A DNA stretch of 64,000 nucleotides from Pacificoceanicola sp049803835 (GCF_049803835.1 NZ_JBNAGK010000012.1:108215-172214), one strand, 5' to 3'; counted from the first letter of the stretch, positions 1-9,332 are shown. The notes: generated from the sequence alone by a model not told the origin. Numbers and translations: made by a program.

Positions 1-427
1 CGGCATCGTCGAGGGCCTGCCCAATCCGCCCATCGCCTTTGGCGCGAACTGCGGTGTTGGCGCCTCGGATCTGCTGCGCACCGTGCTTGGCTTCGTCGCC
101 CAGGGCACCGAGCGCCCGATCATCGCGAAGGGCAACGCCGGAATCCCGAAATATGTCGACGGCCATATCCACTACGACGGCACGCCGGATCTGATGGCGG
201 ATTACGCCTGCCTCGCCCGCGACGCCGGTGCGAAGATCATCGGCGGCTGCTGCGGCACCATGCCGGTCCACCTTGCCGCCATGCGCGAGGCTCTGGAGAC
301 CCGTCCGAAGGGCCCGCGCCCGACACTGGAACAGATCACCGCGGCGATGGGTGGCTTCTCTTCCGAGAGCGACGGCACCGGCGAGGGCGGCCCCTCCCGC
401 GAGCGCAAATCGCGCCGCCGGAAGTGA
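1..427 (+). CDS. bmt: Betaine-homocysteine S-methyltransferase, C-terminal part (5' truncated by window edge)
   Basis: The reading frame is open from base 2 and ends at the TGA at 425-427, so about 141 C-terminal residues are visible. They carry the zinc-site features of the homocysteine S-methyltransferase family: a GANCGVG segment near the beginning and GGCCGT near residue 82, which supply the three zinc-binding cysteines. The family transfers a methyl group from betaine or a related donor to homocysteine to make methionine in the cytosol. The tail after about residue 115 is low complexity and Arg/Ser rich. The corrinoid protein and DUF1638 gene a little downstream fit a one-carbon/betaine context. 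Donor specificity cannot be read from this fragment. Confidence 0.82.
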   Translation, partial: GIVEGLPNPPIAFGANCGVGASDLLRTVLGFVAQGTERPIIAKGNAGIPKYVDGHIHYDGTPDLMADYACLARDAGAKIIGGCCGTMPVHLAAMREALETRPKGPRPTLEQITAAMGGFSSESDGTGEGGPSRERKSRRRK

Positions 428-472
428 GCGCCTTCACGGACCTTTAACCATGATCTGCGCATCCTCTTCCGC

Positions 473-784
473 ATGGGACAACCACCGGATTTCATCCGGC
501 CAGAGGACTGGCTGCGCACCATCTTCTCCGCCCGCGCCGCGGCGGATGGCGGCGTCGTGCGCCGCAAGACCCGCGACATCGAGCGTATTGTCGGCCGCGA
601 GCGCTTTGCCTCTGAACTGGCAAGGCGCGGGTTTTCCGCGGTCGAAAACGGCGGACAGACGGTCATCTTCTGCAATGCCGAACCGATCCGGCGCTGGCCG
701 TTGCCGTCGAAAGACACGCAAATTGCTTCGAAGCAATTTGCAAAAGCCGTCGACGGCTTTTGCCCCCCAACTAGAACAGACTGA
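473..784 (+). CDS. Small conserved hypothetical protein with palindrome-encoded C terminus
   Basis: This encodes 103 residues, with no signal peptide or membrane segment. Residues 1-78 read like an ordinary small basic protein of Rhodobacterales (SARAA...GGVVRRK, VGRERF, FCNAEPIRR). From memory, similar short proteins are sometimes labelled as phosphoribosylanthranilate isomerase-like, but I see no catalytic motif that supports an enzyme. Residues 82-97 are encoded by two abutting perfect palindromes at 718-763, so the natural protein probably ended near residue 80 and was extended by insertion of the repeat. Its stop codon overlaps the convergent radical SAM gene by 14 bases. Function is unknown. 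Confidence 0.6.
   Translation: MGQPPDFIRPEDWLRTIFSARAAADGGVVRRKTRDIERIVGRERFASELARRGFSAVENGGQTVIFCNAEPIRRWPLPSKDTQIASKQFAKAVDGFCPPTRTD
718..763. repeat. Two overlapping 24-bp perfect palindromes
   Basis: Bases 718-741 form a perfect palindrome centred on TTCGAA (half-site GCAAATTGCTTC). Bases 740-763 form a second one centred on GTCGAC (half-site GCAAAAGCCGTC). They share the dinucleotide GC at 740-741. The pair lies inside the 3' end of the small gene at 473-784 and just before the end of the convergent radical SAM gene, so it could also act as a bidirectional terminator, though no T-run follows. I believe similar palindromes recur in Rhodobacterales genomes but cannot verify that here. Confidence 0.9.
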
Positions 785-1856
785 GTTGATCCCCCACCCT
801 CGGCGGCACCCGGAACAGATCGCAGCGCAGCGGCGGTTGCCGAGCGTCCAGCCCCAGCGCTCGTGCCGCCCGCCTGAACCGCTGTCCCACAAGGTCGGCG
901 TAAGGCCCTTCGCCGCGCATCCGGGTGAACCATTTGGCGGAGTAGACCTCGCCGCCATGCATGTCCCGCAAGTGGCCCATGATCCGCTTCGCGCGGTCCG
1001 GGTAATGCTCCGCCAGCCAGTCCTGCCAAAGCCCCGCAACCTCGCGCGGCAACCGCAGCATGATCCAGCTGGCCGAGACTGCCCCGGCGTCGCGCCCGGC
1101 TTCGAGGATCTTCTCAAGCTCCGGATCGGTCAGCGCCGGAACGAGGGGCGAGGCCATGATGCGCACGGGGATGCCGGCCTCGGTCAGCCTGCGGATGGTC
1201 TCCAGCCGTCTTGCCGGACTCGGGCAACGCGGTTCCATCTTCCGCGACAGGCCCGCGTCCAGCGTGGTCACGGAAATCCCGACCTTCGCCAGCCCCTGCG
1301 CCGCCATGTCGGACAGGATGTCGATGTCGCGCTCGACCAGCGTGCCCTTGGTGACGATGGCCACCGGATGGCGAAAGTCGCGCAACACCTCGAGACAGCC
1401 GCGCATGATGCGGCGCTCGCGCTCGACCGGCTGATACGGGTCCGTGTTGGTGCCGATGGCCAGCGGCTGCACGGCGTAGCGCTTGGCCCGCAGTTCCTTC
1501 GCCAGTACCTCCGGTGCGGTGGGCCGGGCGATCAGCCGTGTCTCGAAATCGAGGCCCGGCGACAGGCCAAGGAATGCATGTCCCGGGCGGGCAAAGCAGT
1601 AGATGCATCCGTGCTCGCAGCCCCGGTACGGGTTCAAAGAGCGGTCGAACGGCAGATCGGGCGACGTCTGGTAGGTGATCACGCTACGCGGCACCTCCTC
1701 CGCCACGATCGTGCGGAGCACGCCGACCTCTTCGGGAATGTCCCAGCCATCGTGCAGATCCTCCCGCGCAAACCGTTCGAATCGCCCGGCATCCCGGCTC
1801 GCCGCCCCTCGTCCGGGGCGCATTTCCTTGGCAACGGGGCGAAGCGGCTGGGTCAT
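771..1856 (-). CDS. PA0069-family radical SAM protein
   Basis: The product has 361 residues and belongs to the SplB-related radical SAM branch (COG1533, often called the PA0069 or Rv2578c family). The cluster-binding motif is visible as CEHGCIYC (CxxxCxxC) near residue 80, preceded by LNPYRG. GTNTDPYQPVE, TKGTLVERD and a KVGISVTTLD strand follow, all typical of the family's TIM-barrel core. The enzyme should bind a [4Fe-4S] cluster and cleave S-adenosylmethionine, but the substrate of this family is not established. The ATG at 1856 gives the usual length. The gene converges on the small protein gene at 473-784 and stands alone on its strand. Confidence 0.85.
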   Translation of the reverse strand: MTQPLRPVAKEMRPGRGAASRDAGRFERFAREDLHDGWDIPEEVGVLRTIVAEEVPRSVITYQTSPDLPFDRSLNPYRGCEHGCIYCFARPGHAFLGLSPGLDFETRLIARPTAPEVLAKELRAKRYAVQPLAIGTNTDPYQPVERERRIMRGCLEVLRDFRHPVAIVTKGTLVERDIDILSDMAAQGLAKVGISVTTLDAGLSRKMEPRCPSPARRLETIRRLTEAGIPVRIMASPLVPALTDPELEKILEAGRDAGAVSASWIMLRLPREVAGLWQDWLAEHYPDRAKRIMGHLRDMHGGEVYSAKWFTRMRGEGPYADLVGQRFRRAARALGLDARQPPLRCDLFRVPPRVGDQLSLF

Positions 1857-2030
1857 GCCGTCAAAATAGAACGAAATAAGAACACGCGCAATCCATCCGA
1901 CGCATCACGCAGCGCCGCGTCGGAGAAACATCGCCCTATGTCGCAATCTGCCAATCGGGCCGAACACAATCGCCGCATTAGGAATTAATCTCGCCCCGGG
2001 CCGGTGCCCGCGTGCAAAAGGAACAAAACC

Positions 2031-2732
<702 letters not shown>

Positions 2733-2797
2733 AACGCGGCCACATCCCCGGGCTGACCGGCCCGCGGGATGGGCCGAAACCCGCCTTATTTCTCCTC

Positions 2798-2828
2798 AAG
2801 GCCTCTTTGTGATCGAAGAGGCCTTTTT
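2798..2828 (+). terminator. Rho-independent terminator after the corrinoid gene
   Basis: A 10-bp perfect stem (AAGGCCTCTT at 2798-2807 pairing with 2816-2825) with an 8-base loop is followed by a run of T. It lies 66 bases after the stop of the corrinoid protein gene and before the small membrane protein gene. Confidence 0.85.
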
Positions 2829-2877
2829 CTTTAACCTCTTATGCGCCATATTGGTGTCAGGAGAGAGGAGTTCCCGC

Positions 2878-3051
2878 GTGCCCGTCACATCTTTCGCCCT
2901 GTTGATCCTGTCCGTCCTTGCAGCCGCCGCGCTGACAATCTGGGCAGTGACCGCATGGGGCATGATGACGGTGCTGCCGCTGCTCATCTCCGTGGCGCTG
3001 ATTGCCCGCTGGGCCATGGCGCATGTTCCCCACGATGACAATCACGCCTGA
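2878..3051 (+). CDS. Small membrane protein, 57 residues
   Basis: A GTG start at 2878 is preceded by GGAG seven bases upstream, giving a 57-residue protein. Residues 5-45 are almost entirely hydrophobic and form one or two transmembrane helices, followed by a short tail MAHVPHDDNHA. The frame is also open further upstream to 2809, but that would run through the terminator hairpin and lacks a ribosome site. It overlaps the DUF1638 start by about 17 bases, which implies cotranscription. I do not recognise a family; membrane association is the only supported property. Confidence 0.6.
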   Translation: MPVTSFALLILSVLAAAALTIWAVTAWGMMTVLPLLISVALIARWAMAHVPHDDNHA

Positions 3052-3688
3052 TCTTCCCGTCTCCAGCGATGTCCTGACCGCCGAGGGGCTCGCCCCTTCG
3101 GGCAAGGGCCGCATTCTGCTGATCGCCTGTGGCGCGCTGGCGCGGGAGATTCTCGACCTCAAGTCCCGGAATGGCTGGGACCATCTCGACCTCGCCTGTC
3201 TTCCCGCCATCCTTCACAACTTTCCCGAAAAGATCACCGGAGCGGTGCGGGACGCCGTCGCAAGGCATCGCGGGGCCTATGACAGGATCTTCGTCGTCTA
3301 TGCCGATTGCGGCACAGGCGGGCTGCTGCAGGCGGCCTGCGCCGAGATGGGCGTGGAGATGGTCGCCGGGCCCCATTGCTATGCTTTTTTCGACGGCGTG
3401 GATCGGTTCGCGGAGCGCGGCGAGGTGACGAGTTTCTTCCTCACCGATTTCCTCGTCCGCCAGTTCGACGCCTTCGTGTGGAAGCCTCTGGGGCTGGACC
3501 GGCATCCGGAGCTTCGGGAAATGTATTTCGGCAATTACGAGACGCTGGTGTATCTTGCGCAGGTGGACGATCCGGCGCTGACAGCCAAGGCAGAGGCTCA
3601 GGCGGAGCGGCTCGGGCTGCGATTCGAACGCCGCCTGACGGGCTATGGCGACCTCGCCGCCACCATGACGGATTGGGCCGGGCGCTGA
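3035..3688 (+). CDS. DUF1638 domain-containing protein
   Basis: About 217 residues match the DUF1638 family: a Rossmann-like start (RILLIACGALAREIL), YADCGTGG in the middle and HCYAFFDG after it. The function of the family is not established, but its members frequently neighbour corrinoid proteins and methyltransferases, as here. Possible starts are the ATG at 3035 (beginning MTITPDLP), an ATG at 3023 and a TTG at 3002; none has a strong ribosome site, so translation may be coupled to the overlapping small membrane protein gene. Conserved Cys and His residues (Cys in DCGTG, His-Cys in PHCY) could bind metal or a cofactor, which is inference. Confidence 0.78.
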   Translation: MTITPDLPVSSDVLTAEGLAPSGKGRILLIACGALAREILDLKSRNGWDHLDLACLPAILHNFPEKITGAVRDAVARHRGAYDRIFVVYADCGTGGLLQAACAEMGVEMVAGPHCYAFFDGVDRFAERGEVTSFFLTDFLVRQFDAFVWKPLGLDRHPELREMYFGNYETLVYLAQVDDPALTAKAEAQAERLGLRFERRLTGYGDLAATMTDWAGR

Positions 3689-3733
3689 CCCGCTTTGGTG
3701 CGGACCCCCGATGTCACCGCGACGGCCTGTAGG

Positions 3734-3750
3734 GCGGGGCTGTGCCCCGC
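3734..3750. terminator. GC-rich hairpin between convergent genes
   Basis: A 7-bp stem GCGGGGC / GCCCCGC with a TGT loop lies between the DUF1638 gene and the convergent ABC exporter gene. There is no T-run, so it is only a candidate bidirectional terminator or dispersed hairpin. Confidence 0.4.
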
Positions 3751-3762
3751 ACCCGCCGCATC

Positions 3763-5589
3763 TCAGGCCGCCTCGTCCTCCGCCTGCTGCCGGGCCCAGA
3801 GCGCGGCATAGCGGCCCTGCCGCGCAAGCAGCGTCTCGTGGCTGCCCTCCTCGATCACCTCGCCGTCCTGCAAGACCACGATGCGGTCCGCGTCCGCGAT
3901 CGTCGACAGGCGGTGCGCGATGGTGATGACCGTCCGCCCTTCCCCGGCCCGCCGCAGCGCCTCCTGGATCGAGGCTTCCGTCTCCGTATCCAGCGCCGAG
4001 GTTGCCTCGTCCAGCAGCAGCACCGGCGGGTTCTTGAGCAGCGTCCGGGCGATACCCACCCGCTGCTTCTCTCCGCCCGAGAGTTTCAGCCCACGCTCGC
4101 CCACCGCCGTGTCATAGCCTTCCGGAAGCGACGCAATGAAGTCATGGATCTGCGCGGCCTTTGCGGCGGCGACGATCTCCTCTTCGGTCGCGCCGTCGCG
4201 GCCATAGGCGATGTTGTAGCGGATCGTGTCGTTGAACAGCACCGTGTCCTGCGGCACCACGCCGATCGCCGCGTGCAGGCTCTCCTGCGTGACATCGCGG
4301 ATATCCTGCCCGTCGATCCGGATCGCGCCGCCGCCGACATCGTAGAAGCGGAACAGCAGCCGCCCGATGGTCGACTTGCCGGAGCCGCTTGGCCCGACCA
4401 GCGCCACGTTCTGCCCGGCCCCGACGGTGACCGAGACGCCCTTGAGGATCGGCCTCGCCGGATCGTAGCCAAAGCGCACGCCGTCGAGTTCCACCACCCC
4501 GCGCGAGACCGCCAGCGCCGGGGCGCCGGGCTTGTCGGAGACCTCCTGCGGCTGTTCCAGCAGGTCGAACATCTCGCCCATGTCCACGAGGCTCTGACGA
4601 ATCTCGCGGTAGACCGTGCCGAGGAAGTTCAGCGGCATGGTGATCTGGATCATGTAGGCGTTGACCATGACGAAATCGCCCACAGTCAGCGTCTTCGCCT
4701 GCACCCCCAGCGCCGCCATGACCATCACCGCGACCAGGCCGGAGGTGATCAGGAAGCTCTGCCCGAAGTTCAGGAAGGCCAGCGAGGTGGCGGTCTTCAC
4801 CGCCGCGCCCTCGTAGGCCTGCATCGCGCGGTCATACCGTGCCGCCTCCCGGCCTTCGGCACCGAAGTATTTCACGGTTTCGAAGTTCAGCAGGCTGTCG
4901 ATGGCCTTCTGGTTGGCGTCGGTGTCCTGCTTGTTCATCTCGCGGCGCAGCTTCACCCGCCATTCGGTGACGGCAAAGGTGAACCAGACGTACAGCGCGA
5001 TGACCACCGCGACGACCAGCAGATACCAGACATCGAAGAGCCAGAAGAGTACCGCGCCGACGAGCAGCAATTCGAGCACCAGAGGCCCGACGCTGAACAG
5101 CATGAAGCGCAGGAGGAAGTCCACGCCCTTCACCCCGCGCTCGATGATCCGGCTGAGGCCGCCGGTCTTGCGGGTGATGTGGTAGCGCAGGGACAGGCGG
5201 TGGATGTGCGTGAAGGTCTCCAGCGCCAGTTGCCGCAGCGCCCGTTGCCCGACCTTGGCAAAGATGCCGTCGCGCAACTGCTGGAACCCCACGGTCATCA
5301 GCCGCGCCATGCCGTAGGCCACCGTCAGCCCCACCGCGCCGAGCATCAGGTCCGGCACCTCGCCGGACAGGCTGTCCACCGCGCGTTTGTAGAGGATCGG
5401 CGTGCCGACCGCGATCAGCTTGGCAATGACCAGCAGAGCCAGCGCGATCACCACCCGTTGTTTCACCCAAGGTTTGTCTTGCGGCCAGAGGTACGGGCCG
5501 ACCTTCTGGATGGTCCGCCAGCCGGAGCGGCGCTCCTCGGCGGCAATCTCGGCATTGGTGGCTGGGTTTGCGGATGTGTCAGCGGGCAT
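3763..5589 (-). CDS. ABC exporter of the Atm1/HMT1 type (fused permease-ATPase)
   Basis: The 608-residue half-transporter has an N-terminal transmembrane domain (about 40-330, six helices) fused to an ATPase domain (about 365-600). Walker A GPSGSGKST, the Q-loop segment GVVPQDTVLF, the signature LSGGEKQR and Walker B VLLLDEATSALD are all intact. Length and sequence agree with bacterial Atm1-like proteins, which export glutathione-bound metals or sulfur species from the cytoplasm as homodimers in the inner membrane. The motif NYFGAEGRE-like segment (VKYFGAEGRE) and DAxTQESLH also match that group. It is a single gene with no obvious partner. Substrate assignment is by family only. Confidence 0.88.
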   Translation of the reverse strand: MPADTSANPATNAEIAAEERRSGWRTIQKVGPYLWPQDKPWVKQRVVIALALLVIAKLIAVGTPILYKRAVDSLSGEVPDLMLGAVGLTVAYGMARLMTVGFQQLRDGIFAKVGQRALRQLALETFTHIHRLSLRYHITRKTGGLSRIIERGVKGVDFLLRFMLFSVGPLVLELLLVGAVLFWLFDVWYLLVVAVVIALYVWFTFAVTEWRVKLRREMNKQDTDANQKAIDSLLNFETVKYFGAEGREAARYDRAMQAYEGAAVKTATSLAFLNFGQSFLITSGLVAVMVMAALGVQAKTLTVGDFVMVNAYMIQITMPLNFLGTVYREIRQSLVDMGEMFDLLEQPQEVSDKPGAPALAVSRGVVELDGVRFGYDPARPILKGVSVTVGAGQNVALVGPSGSGKSTIGRLLFRFYDVGGGAIRIDGQDIRDVTQESLHAAIGVVPQDTVLFNDTIRYNIAYGRDGATEEEIVAAAKAAQIHDFIASLPEGYDTAVGERGLKLSGGEKQRVGIARTLLKNPPVLLLDEATSALDTETEASIQEALRRAGEGRTVITIAHRLSTIADADRIVVLQDGEVIEEGSHETLLARQGRYAALWARQQAEDEAA

Positions 5590-5676
5590 CGGGGCGTCCT
5601 TCGGTCAATCCCCCTGACTTAAGTCCGCCGGAGGCAATTGACCAGAGGACAGCCCGATCCGCGTTCGAACGCCGTC

Positions 5677-7230
5677 CTACTCCGTCGGCAGATCGAAGAT
5701 CTGCCCGGGGTAGATCAGGTCCGGGTCGCGGATGCGGTCCGCGTTGGCCTTGTAGACTTTCACGTATTCGATCCCCTCACCGTAACGGCCCTTCGCGATG
5801 GCCCAGAGCGTGTGCCCGGGCTGCACCGTGATCGCGGTGATCGGGCCGGCCTCGGCGGCGGCGGCCAGCGTCTCGGGACTTTCGCGCAGGAAGGGACTTT
5901 CGACCCGTGCCGTCACTGTCCCGCCTGCGTCGACCTGATCGACGCGCAGGGTATAGGTGCCGGTATCGACCTGCGGCAACTGGATGCGCCAACGCCCGTC
6001 CGCCTCGATCTGCGAGGTCGTCAGTGGCGCGTTGTCGAGATAGACGCGGATGAAGCTGTCCTCGGAGCCGCGCCCGGAGATCAGCACCGCCCCCCGGTCG
6101 TCATAACTGATGGCGTCGAGCGCCACGTCACCCGGTGCAAGCGGCGCGGTCTGCATGACTTCGATCCCGGACGCCGAGGCCCGCAGCACCGAAGGGGCCT
6201 CTGTGGTCTCCATATCCGAAGGGGTTTCCGGCCCCGCGGACCCGTCCGCCACGGCCATGGCTGTCGCAGGCGCGTCGTCTGCTTCTCCGGCAGTCGTCTC
6301 CGGCTCGGCGCTGCCGGGTGTTCGAGCAGCCGCCGGAGTCTCCGGCGCTGCCGACGCGGTGGCGGCCTCCGCGCCTTCCGTATCGCCTGCGTCGCCCATG
6401 GCGGCGGATGGGGCCGCGTCGGTTCCTGCCAGGTCTTCCGCATCCGGTTCCCGCGCCGCCACCGCCGTCTGCGGTGCGCCCGCGCCGGTGTCCTGCGTTG
6501 CGACCCGGGCGACAGCGGGGGTGATGATGACTTCCTCTTCCGAGGCCACCTCATCCTCCGCGCCTTCCGCCTTCTGCAGCAGCGTCAGAACCTGCGCCCG
6601 CTCGCTGGCGTCGATGTCGAGGAAGAGGACAAAGCGGCCGTCGAGGCCTGCCTGGGTCTCCGCCAGCCGCGCGCCGTTCACCAGGACCGCAACCTGCGCA
6701 CCCGGCGCGGCGAGGCCCGCCACCAGGGTGCTGCCACCCGGCTCGGCGCGGACGAGATCGAAGCTCGGACCGGCAAGCGCGGCGGCCTCGGTCTCGGCCT
6801 GCGGACGCGGCGCTCCGGTGGTCTCGAACCCGGCGACCTCTCCCGATCCGGCCCCGGCGGTCAAGGCCGCCGGCGGCACGCGTCCCGGTGCCGTGTCGTT
6901 TGTGCCGGGCTGGACCACGTCATTGGTGCCGATCTGCGGCGCGGAGAGCAGGCCCGGGGTTTCAGGCAGAACAGGCGCCGCGCCCGATCGCGCGGGAACG
7001 TCGGACAGGGCAACCGGCTCTGGCACAGCTGCGGTCTCCGGCGCGGCTACCGTTGCGGTTTCAGCCCCGGCCTCCGGCTTCGGGTCCGGCACCGCAAGCG
7101 CAGCCTGCTGCGGCGGCGTCTCGGTCCCGGTATCGGTCTTGCGATCGAACGCCCCGTTCAAGGCCGCGATCAGCGCCACGCCCACGATGCCGACACCGCC
7201 CACAGCGGCCATGACAGCCGAATTCTTCAT
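5677..7230 (-). CDS. LysM-domain envelope protein
   Basis: The protein has 517 residues. A transmembrane segment near residues 7-27 anchors it to the inner membrane. A long Ala/Pro/Glu-rich, low-complexity stretch follows, interrupted by two Ig-like beta segments (for example around VLVNGARL and IRVYLDNAPL). The C terminus carries one LysM domain (about 465-515: VQPGHTLWAIAKG, YPGQIFDLP), which in known proteins binds peptidoglycan. This arrangement is common for a conserved but uncharacterised Rhodobacterales protein. It is transcribed away from the LOG-family gene, with a shared 141-base promoter region. Function is probably structural in the periplasm. Confidence 0.82.
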   Translation of the reverse strand: MKNSAVMAAVGGVGIVGVALIAALNGAFDRKTDTGTETPPQQAALAVPDPKPEAGAETATVAAPETAAVPEPVALSDVPARSGAAPVLPETPGLLSAPQIGTNDVVQPGTNDTAPGRVPPAALTAGAGSGEVAGFETTGAPRPQAETEAAALAGPSFDLVRAEPGGSTLVAGLAAPGAQVAVLVNGARLAETQAGLDGRFVLFLDIDASERAQVLTLLQKAEGAEDEVASEEEVIITPAVARVATQDTGAGAPQTAVAAREPDAEDLAGTDAAPSAAMGDAGDTEGAEAATASAAPETPAAARTPGSAEPETTAGEADDAPATAMAVADGSAGPETPSDMETTEAPSVLRASASGIEVMQTAPLAPGDVALDAISYDDRGAVLISGRGSEDSFIRVYLDNAPLTTSQIEADGRWRIQLPQVDTGTYTLRVDQVDAGGTVTARVESPFLRESPETLAAAAEAGPITAITVQPGHTLWAIAKGRYGEGIEYVKVYKANADRIRDPDLIYPGQIFDLPTE

Positions 7231-7371
7231 GACTTGTCCAAGTTCATACGTCCCCAGGTCCTTCGTACGAGCGTTCGCACGGTCTTCCGCACTGGCAGGC
7301 GCGGATGCACGAATATATCAACGGGCATAACAGGGGTCAAAAGACCTTTTTAAGCCTGATCGGAGAAGGAC

Positions 7372-7923
7372 ATGACGAAAAAATCCATTTGTGTCTATTG
7401 CGGGTCACGTTTCGGCACCGATCCGGCGTTTGCGGTGGAGGCCGAAGCCATGGGCCGCCTCGTTGCCGAGGCGGGCTGGCGTCTGGTCTATGGTGCGGGG
7501 GACGTGGGGCTGATGGGCGCGGTGGCCCGGGCGACGCAGGCGGCGGGCGGCGAGACCTTCGGCGTGATCCCGACCCACCTGCTGCGCCAGGAGGTCGGCA
7601 AGCGCGACCTGACGACCTTCGTCATCACCGAGACCATGCACGAGCGCAAGAAGGTCATGCTGATGAACGCCGACGCGGTGGTGGTCATGCCGGGCGGCGC
7701 GGGCTCGCTCGACGAGTTCTTCGAAGTGCTGACATGGCGGCAACTGGGCCTGCATGACAAGCCGATGGTCCTTCTGGACGTCGCGGGCTACTGGGGGCCG
7801 CTCAAGGCGTTGATGGATCACACGGTGGCGCAGGGATTCGCCGAGGCGAGCCTGCTGGACTTCGTTCAGAGCGGCGCCTCGGCGGGAGAGGTCATGGACC
7901 TTCTGCGCCGCGCCCTTTCCTGA
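7372..7923 (+). CDS. LOG-family protein (TIGR00730 Rossmann-fold hydrolase)
   Basis: The 183-residue cytosolic protein starts with KSICVYCGSRFG and carries the family signature PGGAGSLDEFFE near residue 107, a variant of PGGxGTxxE. Characterised LOG proteins hydrolyse nucleoside 5'-monophosphates to base plus ribose 5-phosphate and can release cytokinins; the bacterial role is likely nucleotide salvage. The start ATG at 7372 is preceded by GGAGAAGG. Its 3' end overlaps the end of the convergent rarD-like gene by 58 bases. The threonine-to-serine change in the signature is conservative. Confidence 0.85.
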   Translation: MTKKSICVYCGSRFGTDPAFAVEAEAMGRLVAEAGWRLVYGAGDVGLMGAVARATQAAGGETFGVIPTHLLRQEVGKRDLTTFVITETMHERKKVMLMNADAVVVMPGGAGSLDEFFEVLTWRQLGLHDKPMVLLDVAGYWGPLKALMDHTVAQGFAEASLLDFVQSGASAGEVMDLLRRALS

Positions 7924-8780
7924 GTGAGGCTGACACCGGAGTAGAGCGCCAGCGCCAGCCAGATCAGGCCGAAGGCGAGCGTGTGATACAGCGTCAGAGC
8001 CTCGCCGAAAATGACCACCGCGCAGAAGAACTGCAGCGTCGGGTTGATGTACTGCATCAGACCGACCGTCGCCATGCTGAGTTTCTGCGCAGCGCCGGAG
8101 AAAAGCACCAGCGGCAGGGCGGTCAGCAGGCCGGAGAAGACAAGCAGCGCGGTGGTGACGGCGTCGGACCCGAAGACGCCCGCGCCCTGTCCGTGCAGCC
8201 AGCCGAGATACAGCAGGGCCGGTCCCGAGAGCAGCGCCACCTCGCCCGTCACGGACACCACCGCGCCGGTTTTCAGGTTGCGCTTGATCAGACCGTAGAG
8301 ACCGAAGGTGACCGCAAGGATCAGCGAAATCCACGGAGCGGCCCCAAGGCCCCATGTCAGCTGCGCCACTCCAAGCGCTGCAAGGGCAACGGCGACCCAT
8401 TGCATCCTCGCCAGCCGCTCCTTCATGACGAGAACGCCGAGCAGGACGGAGACCAGCGGGAACATGTAGTAGCCGAGCGAGGTCTGCGTGACATGCCCGG
8501 CCTGCACCGAGAAGATGAACAGGAACCAGTTGGCGCTGATCATCAACGCCGCGAGGCCCAATGTCGCCGCGTTCCGGACTGTGCCAAGCGCGGTGCGCAA
8601 TGCCCCGAGCCGTCCCTGCACCGCCAAAAGCCCGGCAAAGACCACGAAGGACCAGACAGTCCGATGCGCCAGCAACTCCAGCGGCGGCACATGCACCAGC
8701 AGCTTGTAATAGAGCGGTGAGAAGCCCCAGATCGTGCAGGCGCCGATCATCATCAGAACGCCGGTCTTGCTGTTGGTCAT
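7866..8780 (-). CDS. rarD: EamA/DMT-superfamily permease, RarD type
   Basis: From the ATG at 8780 the product has 304 residues and begins MTNSKTGVLMMIGACTIWG, the usual RarD beginning, followed by about ten hydrophobic helices in two EamA repeats. The frame is open further upstream to 8861, but the extra 27 residues are basic and proline rich and not typical. RarD proteins are inner-membrane drug/metabolite transporters of unknown substrate; the name comes from a chloramphenicol-sensitivity phenotype. The last helix-encoding codons overlap the convergent LOG gene by 58 bases. Confidence 0.82.
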   Translation of the reverse strand: MTNSKTGVLMMIGACTIWGFSPLYYKLLVHVPPLELLAHRTVWSFVVFAGLLAVQGRLGALRTALGTVRNAATLGLAALMISANWFLFIFSVQAGHVTQTSLGYYMFPLVSVLLGVLVMKERLARMQWVAVALAALGVAQLTWGLGAAPWISLILAVTFGLYGLIKRNLKTGAVVSVTGEVALLSGPALLYLGWLHGQGAGVFGSDAVTTALLVFSGLLTALPLVLFSGAAQKLSMATVGLMQYINPTLQFFCAVVIFGEALTLYHTLAFGLIWLALALYSGVSLTQERARRRRSMTSPAEAPL

Positions 8781-8879
8781 CGGAAAGGAGGCCAGTCTTT
8801 GGGATTGGATGCCCCGTATGGGTAGAGGCCTCCTCCGCCGAGGACAAGGGCCGAAGCACAAGGCCCCGGCCCCATCCCG

Positions 8880-9332
8880 TCACGCCGCCAGTTCGCGGGT
8901 GAGAAGCGCCTCGATCTTGTCGATCGGGTGATTGGTCAGGGTCTTGTCGACCTCCGCGACGACCTTGTCGCTGACCTCCTTGTGCAGCTTGCTGCGCAAC
9001 TCGCCGAGCGTGTTCGGCGGGGCCACGAGAACGATGCGCTCGAAGGCACCCTTGTGCGCCTGCTTGTAGAGGATCTCCGCGAGATCGTCGGCAAAGCGCT
9101 CCTTGGCCAGTTCGTGCCAGTCGGTGTCGTCCATCGCGGACTTCTGCCCCGGCCCGCCGTCATGCATGCGCCCCGGCCGGTTTGCGGATTGCTCGCGATC
9201 CGAAGGGTTTTCCTGCTGCTCGATCCGCACCACGTTCAGGTCCGGGTTCATCTCGTCGATGTCGTTGCGCAGGAAAAGCGCCTTCTCGCCGTCCGCAACC
9301 AGCACCCATGTGCCCTTCGTCAGAACGCCCAT
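8880..9332 (-). CDS. Host-attachment family protein
   Basis: This 150-residue soluble protein begins MGVLTKGTWVLVADGEKALF and matches the host attachment family, named after a gene needed for plant attachment in Agrobacterium-type bacteria. The fold resembles the N-terminal domain of release-factor-like proteins (VLVADGEKA; RIVLVAPPNTLGELR). The start ATG at 9332 has AAGGAG upstream and overlaps the TGA of the preceding small gene as TGATG, so translation is likely coupled. The molecular role is unknown, and the name should not be taken as evidence for symbiosis or phage. Confidence 0.75.
   Translation of the reverse strand: MGVLTKGTWVLVADGEKALFLRNDIDEMNPDLNVVRIEQQENPSDREQSANRPGRMHDGGPGQKSAMDDTDWHELAKERFADDLAEILYKQAHKGAFERIVLVAPPNTLGELRSKLHKEVSDKVVAEVDKTLTNHPIDKIEALLTRELAA

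Noticed and set aside
3742..5622. Plus-strand frame opposite the Atm1-like exporter
   Set aside because: The minus strand encodes intact ABC motifs; the plus frame has none and consists of low-complexity His/Arg/Asp-rich sequence.
7335..7351. Small hairpin GGTC-AAAA-GACC with T-run before the LOG gene as an attenuator
   Set aside because: The stem is only four base pairs and directly precedes the ribosome site; it is too weak to call.
8880..9332. Possible phage-related or symbiosis gene because of the name host attachment
   Set aside because: The name reflects one family member. No phage or symbiosis genes surround it.
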